Positions 44,721 through 54,037 are shown, counted from the stretch's first letter. The stretch is DNA of 64,000 nt from Anaerotignum sp. (GCF_030625865.1 NZ_DAOUQB010000005.1:1-64000); one strand, 5' to 3'. A program made the numbers and translations. The notes: generated by a model not told the origin, from the letters alone.

Positions 44721-46301
44721 CTACAAAAAAACATCTCCTTCCAAATGCTTTTCCATTTCCTCATCAAGCAGCTGCTTCTTGCATTTCAACAACTTTCCAC
44801 CTATCTTGGGAAGACTTACGAAAAGCCAAACCGTAGGTATTGTCATTAGCAGACCACCTATATTTAAAAGACCCTTGACGGCATTCACACCACCGGAAAT
44901 AACCAGCAGGTAGGCCACTATGGAAACTACTATACCTATAATAATCTTAACCATTTTTGGCGGTTCGTCATCAATCGGCTGTTCATGTACACAAAGAGTT
45001 GCCATGGCAGAAGTGTTGGGATCTGCCAACGTTACGAACGATAGGCATACTGCTATCAAGAATACGAATTGAACGATCCTACCTCCATGCATTTCGCCCA
45101 GTACCTGATACAGAGCTGTCTGCATACCAAGTTCCTGAACATTTGCCCATACATCAACCGCACCACTGACCTGCATCTGTATTATGGTACTGGAAAAAAC
45201 AGCAATGAACAGACAGCAGAAAAGAGAAGGTACAAGAATCTCCACCAGCATAAACTCGCGCACGGTCCTTCCTTTTCCCATTCTTGCCAGAAACATTCCC
45301 ATAACCGGTGCGTAAATAAAGAAGGAATTCCAGAAAGTGATAGGCCACTCATTTGCCCACTGATCGTGCTCGATCAATGCATTGTTATATGTAATTTTGC
45401 CAAAAAAATTGTCCATAATATTACCAAAAGACTCCATTCCAAGTTTTCCGATAAACTGCGCATCACCGACAATGATAACATAAAGCATCAAACCAAGAAA
45501 ACAGAGCATGCATGCCCATGAGACATAGGTGAGTCCCTTATTAATTCCGGTCAGACAGGATAGAATGAAAAAAGTTCCCACAAAAACTGTGATAAACAAA
45601 TAAATCTGCTTGTTCTGTGGTATGCCAAAGATCGCATTAAGCCCTCCGCTGATCTGCAACAGCCCTGCTGCCATTGAATTAGATACCCCACTTGCCACCG
45701 CGTAGCCACAGCAGATGTGAAGGAGTGTTGTCAGCCATATTCTGTCTTTTCCCGTAATCTCTGTAACAAGCGCTCTGAAAGAAAGTGGTCGCTTACAATT
45801 ATATGCAAGTAATGCAAAAACCACTGCCGGGATTGTATAAATAAAATACTGCACAAAAGACCAATCAAACATAGTCTGTCCTACTGCAAAAATCGCTGCT
45901 TCTCTGCTCTGTGATTGAATGCCTATAGCCGCCGGAGGATTTACGAAATGATAAATCGGCTCTCCCATGGCCCAGAATAGAAGTCCACATCCAATGCCCC
46001 CACAGATTGAAATAGAAAACCACTGCCACGTAGAATATTCTGGTTTTGCATCCTCTCCACCAATACGTATATCCCCATAGCGAAAGATAACATAACAAAT
46101 CCCCAAAACAACTGCCATCACGGCACACATATCAATCCACCAGCCAAAATTATCTCCAACAAAATATATCATCTTAGACATGACTGCGCCAAATGCATCT
46201 GTAAAAAATACTCCCAATACTATTTCTATAATAAGTAAAGTGCCTACTACTCCCAAAACCTCTTTATGAATACTTCCCTTAACATATTTTCTTTTCTTCA
46301 T
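44721..46301 (-). CDS. BCCT-family transporter (betaine/carnitine/choline type)
   Basis: A 526-residue carrier with about 12 membrane segments. 'FWAMGEPIYHFVNPPAAIG' (~105-123) matches the BCCT 'G-x-x-E-P-x-Y-H-x-x-x-P-P' motif, and 'GMFLARMGKGRTVREFMLVE' (~330-349) is the family segment after TM8. The usual W-T-x-F-Y-W-x-W-W signature reads 'WPITFWNSFFIYAP' here, a notable divergence near the substrate box. BCCT proteins import quaternary ammonium compounds. Composition by eye is richer in G+C than the flanking LysR gene. Cluster context suggests it brings in the substrate of the glycyl radical enzyme; the compound is unknown. Confidence 0.87.
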   Translation of the reverse strand: MKKRKYVKGSIHKEVLGVVGTLLIIEIVLGVFFTDAFGAVMSKMIYFVGDNFGWWIDMCAVMAVVLGICYVIFRYGDIRIGGEDAKPEYSTWQWFSISICGGIGCGLLFWAMGEPIYHFVNPPAAIGIQSQSREAAIFAVGQTMFDWSFVQYFIYTIPAVVFALLAYNCKRPLSFRALVTEITGKDRIWLTTLLHICCGYAVASGVSNSMAAGLLQISGGLNAIFGIPQNKQIYLFITVFVGTFFILSCLTGINKGLTYVSWACMLCFLGLMLYVIIVGDAQFIGKLGMESFGNIMDNFFGKITYNNALIEHDQWANEWPITFWNSFFIYAPVMGMFLARMGKGRTVREFMLVEILVPSLFCCLFIAVFSSTIIQMQVSGAVDVWANVQELGMQTALYQVLGEMHGGRIVQFVFLIAVCLSFVTLADPNTSAMATLCVHEQPIDDEPPKMVKIIIGIVVSIVAYLLVISGGVNAVKGLLNIGGLLMTIPTVWLFVSLPKIGGKLLKCKKQLLDEEMEKHLEGDVFL

Positions 46302-46405
46302 ACACTTCTCTTCCTTATTTTCGGTATAACAATCCTTCCAATCTTCATAGACTTGCTCCTTACCTGTATATTTTTCTGTTCTAGATTATTTTTATAAAAT
46401 AAAAC

Positions 46406-46450
46406 AGCATGATCAGGTATGCGAGTTTTAATCGATTACCCAATCATGCT
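46406..46450 (-). terminator. Rho-independent terminator of the isomerase-like gene
   Basis: On the minus strand AGCATGAT-T-GGGTA pairs with TACCT-G-ATCATGCT, followed by GTTTTATTTTAT. It lies about 40 bases past the stop codon at 46490 and separates this gene from the BCCT gene. Confidence 0.75.
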
Positions 46451-46489
46451 TAACAGCTCAGTTCAATTTACACTAAATTTCCCACCGAC

Positions 46490-47461
46490 TTATTTGTTCA
46501 AAAAGTAATTACTATCGCCGTAGATCTTTGCAGGATTGTAACCGATTCCTAATTCTTTATACATATATTCAATAGACTCACGTAACCCCTTCAGTTCTAA
46601 CTCTCGACCTTCTTCAATAGTATAACCAGAAAGAGGTAATTCGATTTCAAGATCAATGGTATCCAGACCGTCTGGTGCTTCTTCTCTCAAAATGTCCATG
46701 ATAGCTTTGCAGTCAACATTTCCCGCTCCGATTGCTGTACCAAGTGAATGTGTTCCATCAGGGTCTGCAAATACTCTATTATCACAGAAATGTACACAAT
46801 AACAATATGGTGCCATTTTACGAACACAATCTGCAATACCTTCCATAACCATTAATGAATTAATCGTATCACAGCATGCACCTATCAGCGGATGATTCAG
46901 CTGTTCAACCAGCCAGATTACTTCATCTGCGAACAAATCACAATGGTTCTCGATTGCAATTTTCATACCATATTTATCAATAAGTGCAATATTATCATGG
47001 AACTGATTATAAACTTCAACCAGCTGTGCCATAACAGAAGGTGCTAAGCAAGAGTGAGAAGATTTCTCCGGATGCTCTACATCTGTGCTGTACTTCACAA
47101 GGTTACATCCTAATTTATGTGCAATATGTAAGGAATCTACAACATTGCAATTTACACGAGGATCAGAAGGAGCATTGAAAGAAACGTTAAGCTCAAGTTC
47201 AATACCTGCATCCTCAGCAATTTTACGGCACTCTGCCAAATGTTCGTCTGATGTGTCATTCTGGATATCTACCAAAGTGATATGAAGAACATCCAGTCCA
47301 ACTTCTGATGCAATGTTTACCAAATCTTTAAATGTTGCTACCTGTTCAAATGCATGATGTTCCCCAAATTCTTGAAAGCCCCAACTCTCGCCAAAACCAG
47401 AAAGGTGCAGCGTATAACTATGCATTCCAATTTTAAATTTTCTATCGTGATTCTTAATCAT
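46490..47461 (-). CDS. Sugar phosphate isomerase/epimerase-like TIM-barrel protein
   Basis: A 323-residue protein of the xylose-isomerase-like/AP endonuclease 2 fold. Probable metal ligands are Glu in 'MKIAIENHCDLFADEVIWL' (~164-182), Asp/His in 'IGACCDTINSLM' (~192-203), 'YCVHFCDN' and Glu in 'TIDLEIELPL'. GGAGA lies before the ATG. It is located between the ProC-like reductase gene (82 bases) and the BCCT gene. Such proteins isomerise or epimerise sugars, inositols or hydroxy acids with a divalent metal. I do not recognise an orthologue, and its link to an amine pathway is unclear. Confidence 0.78.
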   Translation of the reverse strand: MIKNHDRKFKIGMHSYTLHLSGFGESWGFQEFGEHHAFEQVATFKDLVNIASEVGLDVLHITLVDIQNDTSDEHLAECRKIAEDAGIELELNVSFNAPSDPRVNCNVVDSLHIAHKLGCNLVKYSTDVEHPEKSSHSCLAPSVMAQLVEVYNQFHDNIALIDKYGMKIAIENHCDLFADEVIWLVEQLNHPLIGACCDTINSLMVMEGIADCVRKMAPYCYCVHFCDNRVFADPDGTHSLGTAIGAGNVDCKAIMDILREEAPDGLDTIDLEIELPLSGYTIEEGRELELKGLRESIEYMYKELGIGYNPAKIYGDSNYFLNK

Positions 47462-47543
47462 GTTTTTTCTCCTTTATTTTGGAAATTTTATTTTACACTG
47501 AATCTGACTTAAGTACAACTTATGATTGGTTTATTTTTATTAA

Positions 47544-48347
47544 TTATTGATTTCCGAGTTTCTTGCAGTGATCAACTGAAACTTTTACAAACTCTTCAAA
47601 TATTACATCAAATCCCATAGATTCAATTTTTTCCAATGCTGTTACCGTAGCACCACCAGGCAATCTAAGTGCAGTTTCAAGATCTTTCAGACTGATATCG
47701 GAAGAAAGGATCATTTCCGCACTTCCCTTAACTGTCTGAGCAAATAAACGAATTGCTGAGTCAGAATTCAGGCCTAACTTTTCTGCTTCTTTTACCATTA
47801 AGTTGGAGATATGATAAATGAATCCAGGTGTCGAACCATTAAAAGGAAGTATTTCAGCCATCATACCGTCCGGAATCTCTTCCACAAGACCACATGATCT
47901 AAGAATTGCTGTAACATTCTCTACATCTTCATCCGTGCAGTTTTCATTACGTGATACCGCAAATGCACCTTCTCCTACCTGTGAACTCATGTTAGGCATG
48001 CAAATCACAACCTTGCAGTTCTTGCCAAGATGTTCTTTATACCAAGGCTGCTCAACACCAGTTACTACTGTTAACATCAGCTGTCCCGGTCTATAGCATG
48101 CTTTCAACTCATCAATGATGAATCCGACAACCTTAGGTGTTACTCCGAGAACCAGCATTTCTGAATTATCAACCAGCTCTTTCATGCTATCAAATGTTAC
48201 ATAACCCTTGGAGGCATAATCTTTACGTACATCTTCATTAATATCGTAAACACCAATTTCTGAAGGATTATACCCCTCTTTCAGTTCTGCTCCTCTGTGC
48301 ATTGCACGAATAATATTTCCAGCAGCAATAAATCCATAACGTAACAT
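47544..48347 (-). CDS. Pyrroline-5-carboxylate reductase-like protein (ProC family)
   Basis: A 267-residue NAD(P)-dependent reductase. The N-terminal Rossmann loop reads 'YGFIAAGNIIRAMHRG' (~3-18) with A in place of the usual second G of G-x-G-x-x-G/A. The C-terminal domain has 'GSTPGFIYHISNLMVKEAEK' and 'LETALRLPGGATVTALEKIE', the classical ProC dimer signature. ATG at 48347 is preceded by AAGGTGA at 8 bases; the upstream GTG was rejected. It lies in the glycyl radical enzyme cluster. A ProC partner is known for 4-hydroxyproline dehydratase, where it turns the dehydration product into proline. Whether that applies here is inferred. Confidence 0.85.
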   Translation of the reverse strand: MLRYGFIAAGNIIRAMHRGAELKEGYNPSEIGVYDINEDVRKDYASKGYVTFDSMKELVDNSEMLVLGVTPKVVGFIIDELKACYRPGQLMLTVVTGVEQPWYKEHLGKNCKVVICMPNMSSQVGEGAFAVSRNENCTDEDVENVTAILRSCGLVEEIPDGMMAEILPFNGSTPGFIYHISNLMVKEAEKLGLNSDSAIRLFAQTVKGSAEMILSSDISLKDLETALRLPGGATVTALEKIESMGFDVIFEEFVKVSVDHCKKLGNQ

Positions 48348-48661
48348 AATTGTTCTCACCTTTCTCTTAAATTTGTTTTAGTCGCTTGGGGAATTCCGCA
48401 AGCGTTGATTTAATTAACTTTTAGCCATTAGGCTTTTATATTTTCCTCCACTATGAAATAATAAGCGTTACCGCACAAAATAATAGAACATAGGGAGGAG
48501 AATAAACATATTTTAAACAATAAAATTAAACACCTAAATATTTTTTAAGCAGGTATCTGAATCAAAACACATGACTACTAACAACCCCTAGGATTCATTG
48601 ATTTTAAGCAAAGTTCAAAAGATATCCACATTTTTTAATATTCAATTTTGCAATGGTCTAC
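48348..48661. other. Intergenic region between the reductase and activase genes
   Basis: No gene is visible. An inverted repeat CGCTTG...CAAGCG around GGAATTCC (48383-48404) lies 36 bases upstream of the reductase start and could be an operator or a weak terminator of the activase transcript. The rest is AT-rich. Confidence 0.4.
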
Positions 48662-49453
48662 TTAAATTATTGTTCTAACATATTTGTTTGTAATGCACGC
48701 ACACTGCTCCATATGCTCTTTTGAAGGAGTCTCAATATCGGGAAGCTGATATGTAAGTCCCAATTTGCGGTAAGTATCCGTTCCAAGACGGTGATAGGGC
48801 AATAGTTGCAGATGATCCACACCCGGTAATTCAGCAAGGAAATTTCCAAGGAGCTCCAGATCCTTTTTGGAATCATTCACCCCTGGAATCAGCGGTCTAC
48901 GAATAATCAGCTTCATACTGCTTCTCTTAGACCCAGCTTTACGAATATTGCTAAGAATGATATCATTGGGCACCCCTGTATACTTTTTATGGTTTTCTGG
49001 ATCCATTAGTTTCAAATCCACAAAAGCAGTATTTGTACATCTTAGAATAGGCTCAATCTTATTCCAGTCCCCATAAAAGGATGTTTCAATGCAAGTGTCA
49101 ATTCCTTCCCAGCATGCACGGCGCACTAAATGATAAGCGAACTCAGATTGAGTAAGAATTTCTCCTCCGGACACCGTCATCCCACCACCTGAATGGAAAT
49201 AAAAAGGAATATCTTTTCGAACCTCCACCATAACCTCTTCAACAGTCATAATACAACCATAAGTGATACTTCCATCTATGGTTGTCTGAATGCTTTTATG
49301 ATGACTTTCCGGAGTCGAACACCACTGGCAACGTAGCGGACATCCTTTCAAAAATACGACCGTCCGAAGTCCATCTCCATCGAAAATAGAACTTTTTTGA
49401 ATACGAAGCACAGAACCTTGAAGGTCCATCTTTTCATAATTTTGATAGTTCAT
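48662..49453 (-). CDS. Glycyl radical enzyme activating enzyme (radical SAM, compact type)
   Basis: A 263-residue radical SAM protein. Cysteines 38, 42 and 45 ('GCPLRCQWC') form the C-x3-C-x2-C cluster site. 'HSGGGMTVSGGEILTQSEF' (~87-105) is the SAM-binding GGE region and 'DLKLMDPENHKKYTGV' is typical of PFL-activase relatives. After 'CSTPES' the protein goes straight on to 'ITYGCIMTVEEV' without the two-cluster ferredoxin insert found in many dehydratase activases. It is 15 bases downstream of the glycyl radical enzyme gene and surely activates it by abstracting a hydrogen from the glycine near the C-terminus. Confidence 0.92.
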   Translation of the reverse strand: MNYQNYEKMDLQGSVLRIQKSSIFDGDGLRTVVFLKGCPLRCQWCSTPESHHKSIQTTIDGSITYGCIMTVEEVMVEVRKDIPFYFHSGGGMTVSGGEILTQSEFAYHLVRRACWEGIDTCIETSFYGDWNKIEPILRCTNTAFVDLKLMDPENHKKYTGVPNDIILSNIRKAGSKRSSMKLIIRRPLIPGVNDSKKDLELLGNFLAELPGVDHLQLLPYHRLGTDTYRKLGLTYQLPDIETPSKEHMEQCACITNKYVRTII

Positions 49454-49468
49454 TCTATTAACCTTCCC

Positions 49469-51850
49469 TTAACCCCAGCTTTCAATATCAGTACGCTGAA
49501 TAATATCATTCTGGATATCCTTACTAAGTTCTACAAAGAATGCTGTATAGCCTGCAACTCGCACCAAAAGATCTCTATGATCGTCCGGATTCTCCTGGGC
49601 ATCCAAAAGAATTTCAGGATCGATAATATTATATTGGGTATGATAAATATCCAATGTACATTGACTCTTTAACAGAACCATCATATTATTTAGTCCACGC
49701 TCGCCTTCAAGGAGTTTAGGATCAATCTTTAAATTCATCTGTGTTCCCTGAGTGAAACGCACATGTGGGAGGTTACTGATAGATTTCAAAAGAGCAGTGG
49801 CTCCATTTACATCCGTCCCCCCTGTAGCACCGATACCATCTGCAAGAGGTGTCCACGCTTTACGTCCGGAAGGAAGTGCTCCTACGCTTTGTCCAATCGG
49901 AACGTTACCAGATACCGGAAGCATGCCTGCTGTCAGTTTACCGAATGGGGAATCATATTTCTCTATCTGATCCACAAGATAGTTATAGATCTCTCCGGCA
50001 CAGAAGTCAGCCTTCGGATCATCATTGCCGTATTTTGGCGCATCCATACACATCTTATAGATGTCTTCATATCCTTTAAAATTTGCATCCAATGCCTTGC
50101 AAAGTTCATCCATAGTCACTTTCTTTTCGTCGAAAATAAGGTTTTTTACATTCGCCACAGAATTAATGATGTCTGCTTGTCCAATGATATTGATTCCATT
50201 ACCCACATTAAACTCAGCTCCGCCATTCGCGTAATCTTTCCCAACCTTCATACAGTTAGGATATGTCAAAGAAAGTGCTGCAACCGGACGATAATTTTCA
50301 CTGAGATAATCCAGATAAGAGTTCATGGTTGCCATAGTATGTACAAAGTAATCAATTTGTTTTTTGATTGCTACCATAAAATCATCAAATGTTTTGAAAT
50401 TACGAGGATCGCCGGTCTGAATAGAAACCTGTTCACCTGTCTTACGGCTCTTTCCGTTATTCATAACCATATCTACAACGCCACCCATGCTGATTTCACC
50501 AATATCAGTATAGGATTTCAGACGGCCTTCCAAATTAGTCTCTACGCAGCCGCATGGAGTCCAGTCCCATGCCTGCGACATGGGAATACCCTTATTCAGA
50601 AGCATCTTAATACCTGCATCATCATGATAGATTGCAGGCATCGTACGTCCCATACGGATGCACTCTGCCGCTTTTCTCAAGAAGGAATCAGGATTTTTGG
50701 AGATGCTGTAACGAACAGTCATGTTTGGTTCTTTCAAGGCAGTATCTTCTGTAGCCTGAATCGTCATATAGGATAGGTCATTCACAGCATCGTTTCCATA
50801 TTTGTCAATACCTCCAGCGCAAACCTGAACAGTCATATTGTAACCTGCGGAGAAAGCAGCACTTTCACCATCCTGAAACAGTCCCATTTCTGCAATCTTT
50901 ATCCAGAAACAGTCCATTAGTTCCTGGGCCTCCTCTTGTGTCAGCATGCCATCTGCGATATCTTTATTATAATAATCAATAAGATACTGATCCATACGAC
51001 CTAAATTGTAGGAAGACGCGTTCTGCTCCATAAAGATACAGAACTCATAAGTAAGCATACTTTGCAACGCCTCATAGAAGTTACGAGGTGGATTTGCAGG
51101 AACATTACGGTTCACTTCTGCAATTTTTAACAGTTCTGCATGACGTGTCTCATCTGTTTCCTCAACTGCCATTTTTTCAGCCAGATCTGCATGACGGTTA
51201 GCAAGTGCAATGATTCCCTCTGCTGAGATAACAAGAGATTTGTAGAAAATCATCTGTTTCAGTACATCTTCTCCATTTGCATCGTCAAGAGCAGCAAGTT
51301 TTTCTTCAGCTTCTTTCTTAATTCCAGAAATACCTTTTTCAAGAAGAGTTCTCCAGCCAGGTGTATTTTCACCATATCCGCGGACAAATTTTTTATCAAC
51401 ATACAGCATGCCACCGTCACGCATTGTTCTTACATCTTCGGGCATCATTGCATTCCAACGATCAAGAACGCATTTGCCTCTCCAATAAGGAGCCACTTCA
51501 TCCATGAAAAGTTTCTTATTTTCTTCAGACAGATAAAAAGGATCATATTTACGTGTGCTGATGGTATCCAGCTCCTTCTCAATAACAGAGCAGGCAGAAT
51601 CCGGATTGAGGATTCCCGCACGTGGTTTGAATGCTACACCACCAACTAGAAGTTCATTATCCTGAATGAAAATCGGTTTATTCTCATATACAGTCTTCAT
51701 AGCAGTAGCTTTCTGAATCTGCCAAGGCTGTCCTTCTGTGGCTTTAAATCCCTGCGTCACATAGTAAGCATCCAGAATATCCATTTCAACACGATGAGAC
51801 ATATAATTTTCTCTCAGTGCCTGTATTCTTTGCATATAGTCTTTTGACAT
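49469..51850 (-). CDS. Glycyl radical enzyme of unassigned substrate (dehydratase/lyase type)
   Basis: A 793-residue pyruvate-formate-lyase-like enzyme. The glycyl radical loop 'RVAGYTAFFVELSKDIQNDI' places the radical on Gly767. The thiyl cysteine and base lie in 'TPCGCVETNLEG' (Cys435, Glu437), the C-x-E arrangement of dehydratase and C-N-lyase members (choline lyase, glycerol dehydratase, hydroxyproline dehydratase), not the CC pair of pyruvate formate-lyase. The spacing nearly equals that remembered for hydroxyproline dehydratase (C434/E436/G765). The G-H-x-x-P-type loop of many relatives reads 'GYGENTPGW' here, so the active site differs. Neighbours are activase, ProC-like reductase, BCCT and MFS carriers. 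Substrate unknown; a hydroxyproline- or betaine-like compound is the best guess. Confidence 0.9.
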   Translation of the reverse strand: MSKDYMQRIQALRENYMSHRVEMDILDAYYVTQGFKATEGQPWQIQKATAMKTVYENKPIFIQDNELLVGGVAFKPRAGILNPDSACSVIEKELDTISTRKYDPFYLSEENKKLFMDEVAPYWRGKCVLDRWNAMMPEDVRTMRDGGMLYVDKKFVRGYGENTPGWRTLLEKGISGIKKEAEEKLAALDDANGEDVLKQMIFYKSLVISAEGIIALANRHADLAEKMAVEETDETRHAELLKIAEVNRNVPANPPRNFYEALQSMLTYEFCIFMEQNASSYNLGRMDQYLIDYYNKDIADGMLTQEEAQELMDCFWIKIAEMGLFQDGESAAFSAGYNMTVQVCAGGIDKYGNDAVNDLSYMTIQATEDTALKEPNMTVRYSISKNPDSFLRKAAECIRMGRTMPAIYHDDAGIKMLLNKGIPMSQAWDWTPCGCVETNLEGRLKSYTDIGEISMGGVVDMVMNNGKSRKTGEQVSIQTGDPRNFKTFDDFMVAIKKQIDYFVHTMATMNSYLDYLSENYRPVAALSLTYPNCMKVGKDYANGGAEFNVGNGINIIGQADIINSVANVKNLIFDEKKVTMDELCKALDANFKGYEDIYKMCMDAPKYGNDDPKADFCAGEIYNYLVDQIEKYDSPFGKLTAGMLPVSGNVPIGQSVGALPSGRKAWTPLADGIGATGGTDVNGATALLKSISNLPHVRFTQGTQMNLKIDPKLLEGERGLNNMMVLLKSQCTLDIYHTQYNIIDPEILLDAQENPDDHRDLLVRVAGYTAFFVELSKDIQNDIIQRTDIESWG

Positions 51851-51918
51851 AATATATTTCTCCTTATAATTTTATCAATTTATTTAATTTGCACCATACT
51901 CCATAAATACTTGTTCTA

Positions 51919-53262
51919 TTATCCTATAGCTAAGCTCTCATTCGTATCTTCCGAAGGACTATATTTTAAAGAAGTTTCTGGTGCAAACAGCTGGCAAATC
52001 ACTCCGCCGATAAGCAATATAGCAAAGCAGACACCCAAAGTACCATATACGCCAATGCTTTCTACGAGAATCGGAAGAAGAAAAGTTCCGGCCGCTGCTC
52101 CAATTCGACTGAAAGCGATAACGATACCAACACCCGTACCTCGCACACGAGTATCAAACAATTCCGGCGGATATGGATTTTCCATTACAACGGCAATCGA
52201 CATAGCCAGTGCATAGACACAGAACGAAACCACAGTAATAATAGGTACGTTACGGCCTACGATCATCACGCCTAGCGCAATCGCAGAGATATAAAATGTT
52301 GAAACAAGGAAGCGTCTTCGGGAAATCCTGTTACACAGATAGGTTCCAATGAACGCTCCGCTCATACAGAAAATGTCGTATAAAATACTAGATGTATTTG
52401 CATCCCCCATATTTAATTTACCAATTAATATAGGAAGAAAGATGCCTACTCCAAAGTAAGGGAACACTTGACATGCATAGAACGCTCCACCTACAAGTGT
52501 GTTTTTTCGATACTTTGAACTAAACAATTCCATCACTGATACTTTTTCATTTAGTTCATTCTTTTCTTCCACCACAACACAATATTCATCTCCAAGTTTT
52601 TTCGCAATCATCTTGTTTGCCTCATCCAACCGACCAACTGTAGCCAGCCATGTAGGAGATTCTGGAACACCTATAACAATTCTTGAAATAGCGGCAAGTG
52701 CACCCGGAATAACAGAAGTAACGAAAATAATATGGTAATCCGTAGATAAATTACCCATAATTAGTCCCGCAAAGAAGGAAGCTACATAACCAAAAGTCCA
52801 GAAAATAATAAATCGGCTCAGATAAATCGGTCCCTCCTTAGGTGGAAACCATTCTGAAATAATTGTAGTCCCTACTGTGTAATCCACAGCAATACAAAGG
52901 CCGATGCAGATACGCAAAATCATCAAAATTTCGACACTTGATGTAAAAAGTTGAAGAATAGAAAGTATAGAAAATAACGCCATATCTAACATCAACAATT
53001 TGCTTCTTCCAATTTTATCCGCAACATTACCAACAACAAGGCTCCCTGCAAGTCCGATCAGCGTTCCGGCTCCCAACAACCCAACCCAAAAAGTGCTTAA
53101 CCCCAATTTATCCTGAGCTTGTGTTACTGCTGTGCCTGCAATACCCAAAGCATACCCACATGCAATCTGGCCTAGAATAGTACAGACATATAGCTTCAGA
53201 TGGAATTTCGTAAATGGGGCTTCTTTGTAATTCATATTCATTTTTTTCTCCTTTATATTCAT
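51919..53262 (-). CDS. MFS transporter (sugar/acid:H+ symporter-like)
   Basis: A 447-residue carrier with about 12 membrane segments. 'GNVADKIGRSKLLMLDMALF' (~77-96) is the loop 2-3 MFS signature and 'PESPTWLATVGRLDEANKMI' (~200-219) the central loop of sugar/aromatic-acid-type symporters. Two candidate starts, 53262 and 53241, each have a GGAGAAAA site at equal spacing because a ~20-base segment is tandemly repeated; the longer is given. It lies 68 bases upstream of the glycyl radical enzyme gene on the same strand and probably serves the same pathway, perhaps for product export. Confidence 0.85.
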   Translation of the reverse strand: MNIKEKKMNMNYKEAPFTKFHLKLYVCTILGQIACGYALGIAGTAVTQAQDKLGLSTFWVGLLGAGTLIGLAGSLVVGNVADKIGRSKLLMLDMALFSILSILQLFTSSVEILMILRICIGLCIAVDYTVGTTIISEWFPPKEGPIYLSRFIIFWTFGYVASFFAGLIMGNLSTDYHIIFVTSVIPGALAAISRIVIGVPESPTWLATVGRLDEANKMIAKKLGDEYCVVVEEKNELNEKVSVMELFSSKYRKNTLVGGAFYACQVFPYFGVGIFLPILIGKLNMGDANTSSILYDIFCMSGAFIGTYLCNRISRRRFLVSTFYISAIALGVMIVGRNVPIITVVSFCVYALAMSIAVVMENPYPPELFDTRVRGTGVGIVIAFSRIGAAAGTFLLPILVESIGVYGTLGVCFAILLIGGVICQLFAPETSLKYSPSEDTNESLAIG

Positions 53263-53472
53263 TCTTTTCTCCTTTCGTTTGATTTGTCAATATTTTAACA
53301 GTTAATTATTAAAAACGGAAATATCTAAATTAAATACTGCTATTCGAAAAATAAATAGTACATATGATATTGCTTGATGAATTTAGTTTTGCACTTAACA
53401 CAGCATTTTCACTAATTTTCTCATCAATTGTTTTCATTTATACTAGCTACTTTTCCTACTGAACGGACAAAA

Positions 53473-53497
53473 AGCGGACGAAATTAATTCGTCCGCT
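53473..53497 (-). terminator. Rho-independent terminator of the ammonia-lyase-like gene
   Basis: AGCGGACGAA pairs perfectly with TTCGTCCGCT across 5 bases; on the minus strand TTTTT follows. It lies 52 bases past the stop codon at 53549 and insulates the MFS/glycyl radical enzyme genes. The remaining bases from 53263 to 53548 show no gene. Confidence 0.85.
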
Positions 53498-53548
53498 CAT
53501 ACACTAAAGTAATGAAAAATCTAAACTCTGATATTATTAAACTCTTTC

Positions 53549-53986
53549 TTATTCACCGGGGTGCTTTCTGTCTTTAAAAGAAGATTCCTGAGGACCTCTT
53601 TGATCTTTCTTTGCAATATACAAACTGCCTGTTGCAGTACCACAAAGTACAGGAGGTTCACAAGCTGTTGCACGTGTATCCTGAGGATTTGTGATATCAA
53701 CCATTGTAGCAACTTTCCATGCTTCAAATTTACATGTATAGGATTGGTTGCCAACTTTTTCAATCCATCCGTGGTATTCCATGAAATCACCAACATATAC
53801 AGGCGCTGTGAATTCGATATCTTTGTAGCCCAAGAACAAGCTGATGTCACCATCAACATAAACCATTAATTCTGTACCAACGTCACCCCACTGATTCACG
53901 ATTCTAGCGCCGTTTACTAAATTTCCGGTATAGTGAGCATCTTTTGCGCTCATCATTAAATGATGTACAACCTTTTTACCTACCAT
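53549..53986 (-). CDS. acl: 3-aminoacyl-CoA (beta-alanyl-CoA) ammonia-lyase, hotdog fold
   Basis: A 145-residue single-domain hotdog protein. Features such as 'MSAKDAHYTGNLVNGARIVN' (~12-31), 'GDVGTELMVYVDGDISLFLG' (~34-53) and 'VYVGDFMEYHGWIEKVGNQS' (~63-82) agree, as far as I recall, almost residue for residue with the beta-alanyl-CoA ammonia-lyase of Clostridium propionicum. It also resembles Kal, the 3-aminobutyryl-CoA ammonia-lyase of lysine fermentation. The reaction removes ammonia from a 3-aminoacyl-CoA to give acryloyl- or crotonyl-CoA. It stands alone with its own terminator, 320 bases downstream of the acylating aldehyde dehydrogenase gene on the same strand. Confidence 0.85.
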   Translation of the reverse strand: MVGKKVVHHLMMSAKDAHYTGNLVNGARIVNQWGDVGTELMVYVDGDISLFLGYKDIEFTAPVYVGDFMEYHGWIEKVGNQSYTCKFEAWKVATMVDITNPQDTRATACEPPVLCGTATGSLYIAKKDQRGPQESSFKDRKHPGE

Positions 53987-54037
53987 AATTACTTCCTCCT
54001 TTTCATTCTCGTCAGCAAACTAAACAATGTACCAATT

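Noticed and set aside
49763..50776. 337-codon plus-strand open frame antisense to the glycyl radical enzyme gene
   Set aside because: It is the mirror of a well-conserved coding sequence; composition (Cys, His, Ile rich) has the look of an antisense shadow.
49469..51850. Assignment of the glycyl radical enzyme as pyruvate formate-lyase or as choline TMA-lyase
   Set aside because: The active site is C-G-C-V-E rather than the CC pair of pyruvate formate-lyase, and the compact activase and absence of microcompartment or CutD-like genes argue against the choline type.
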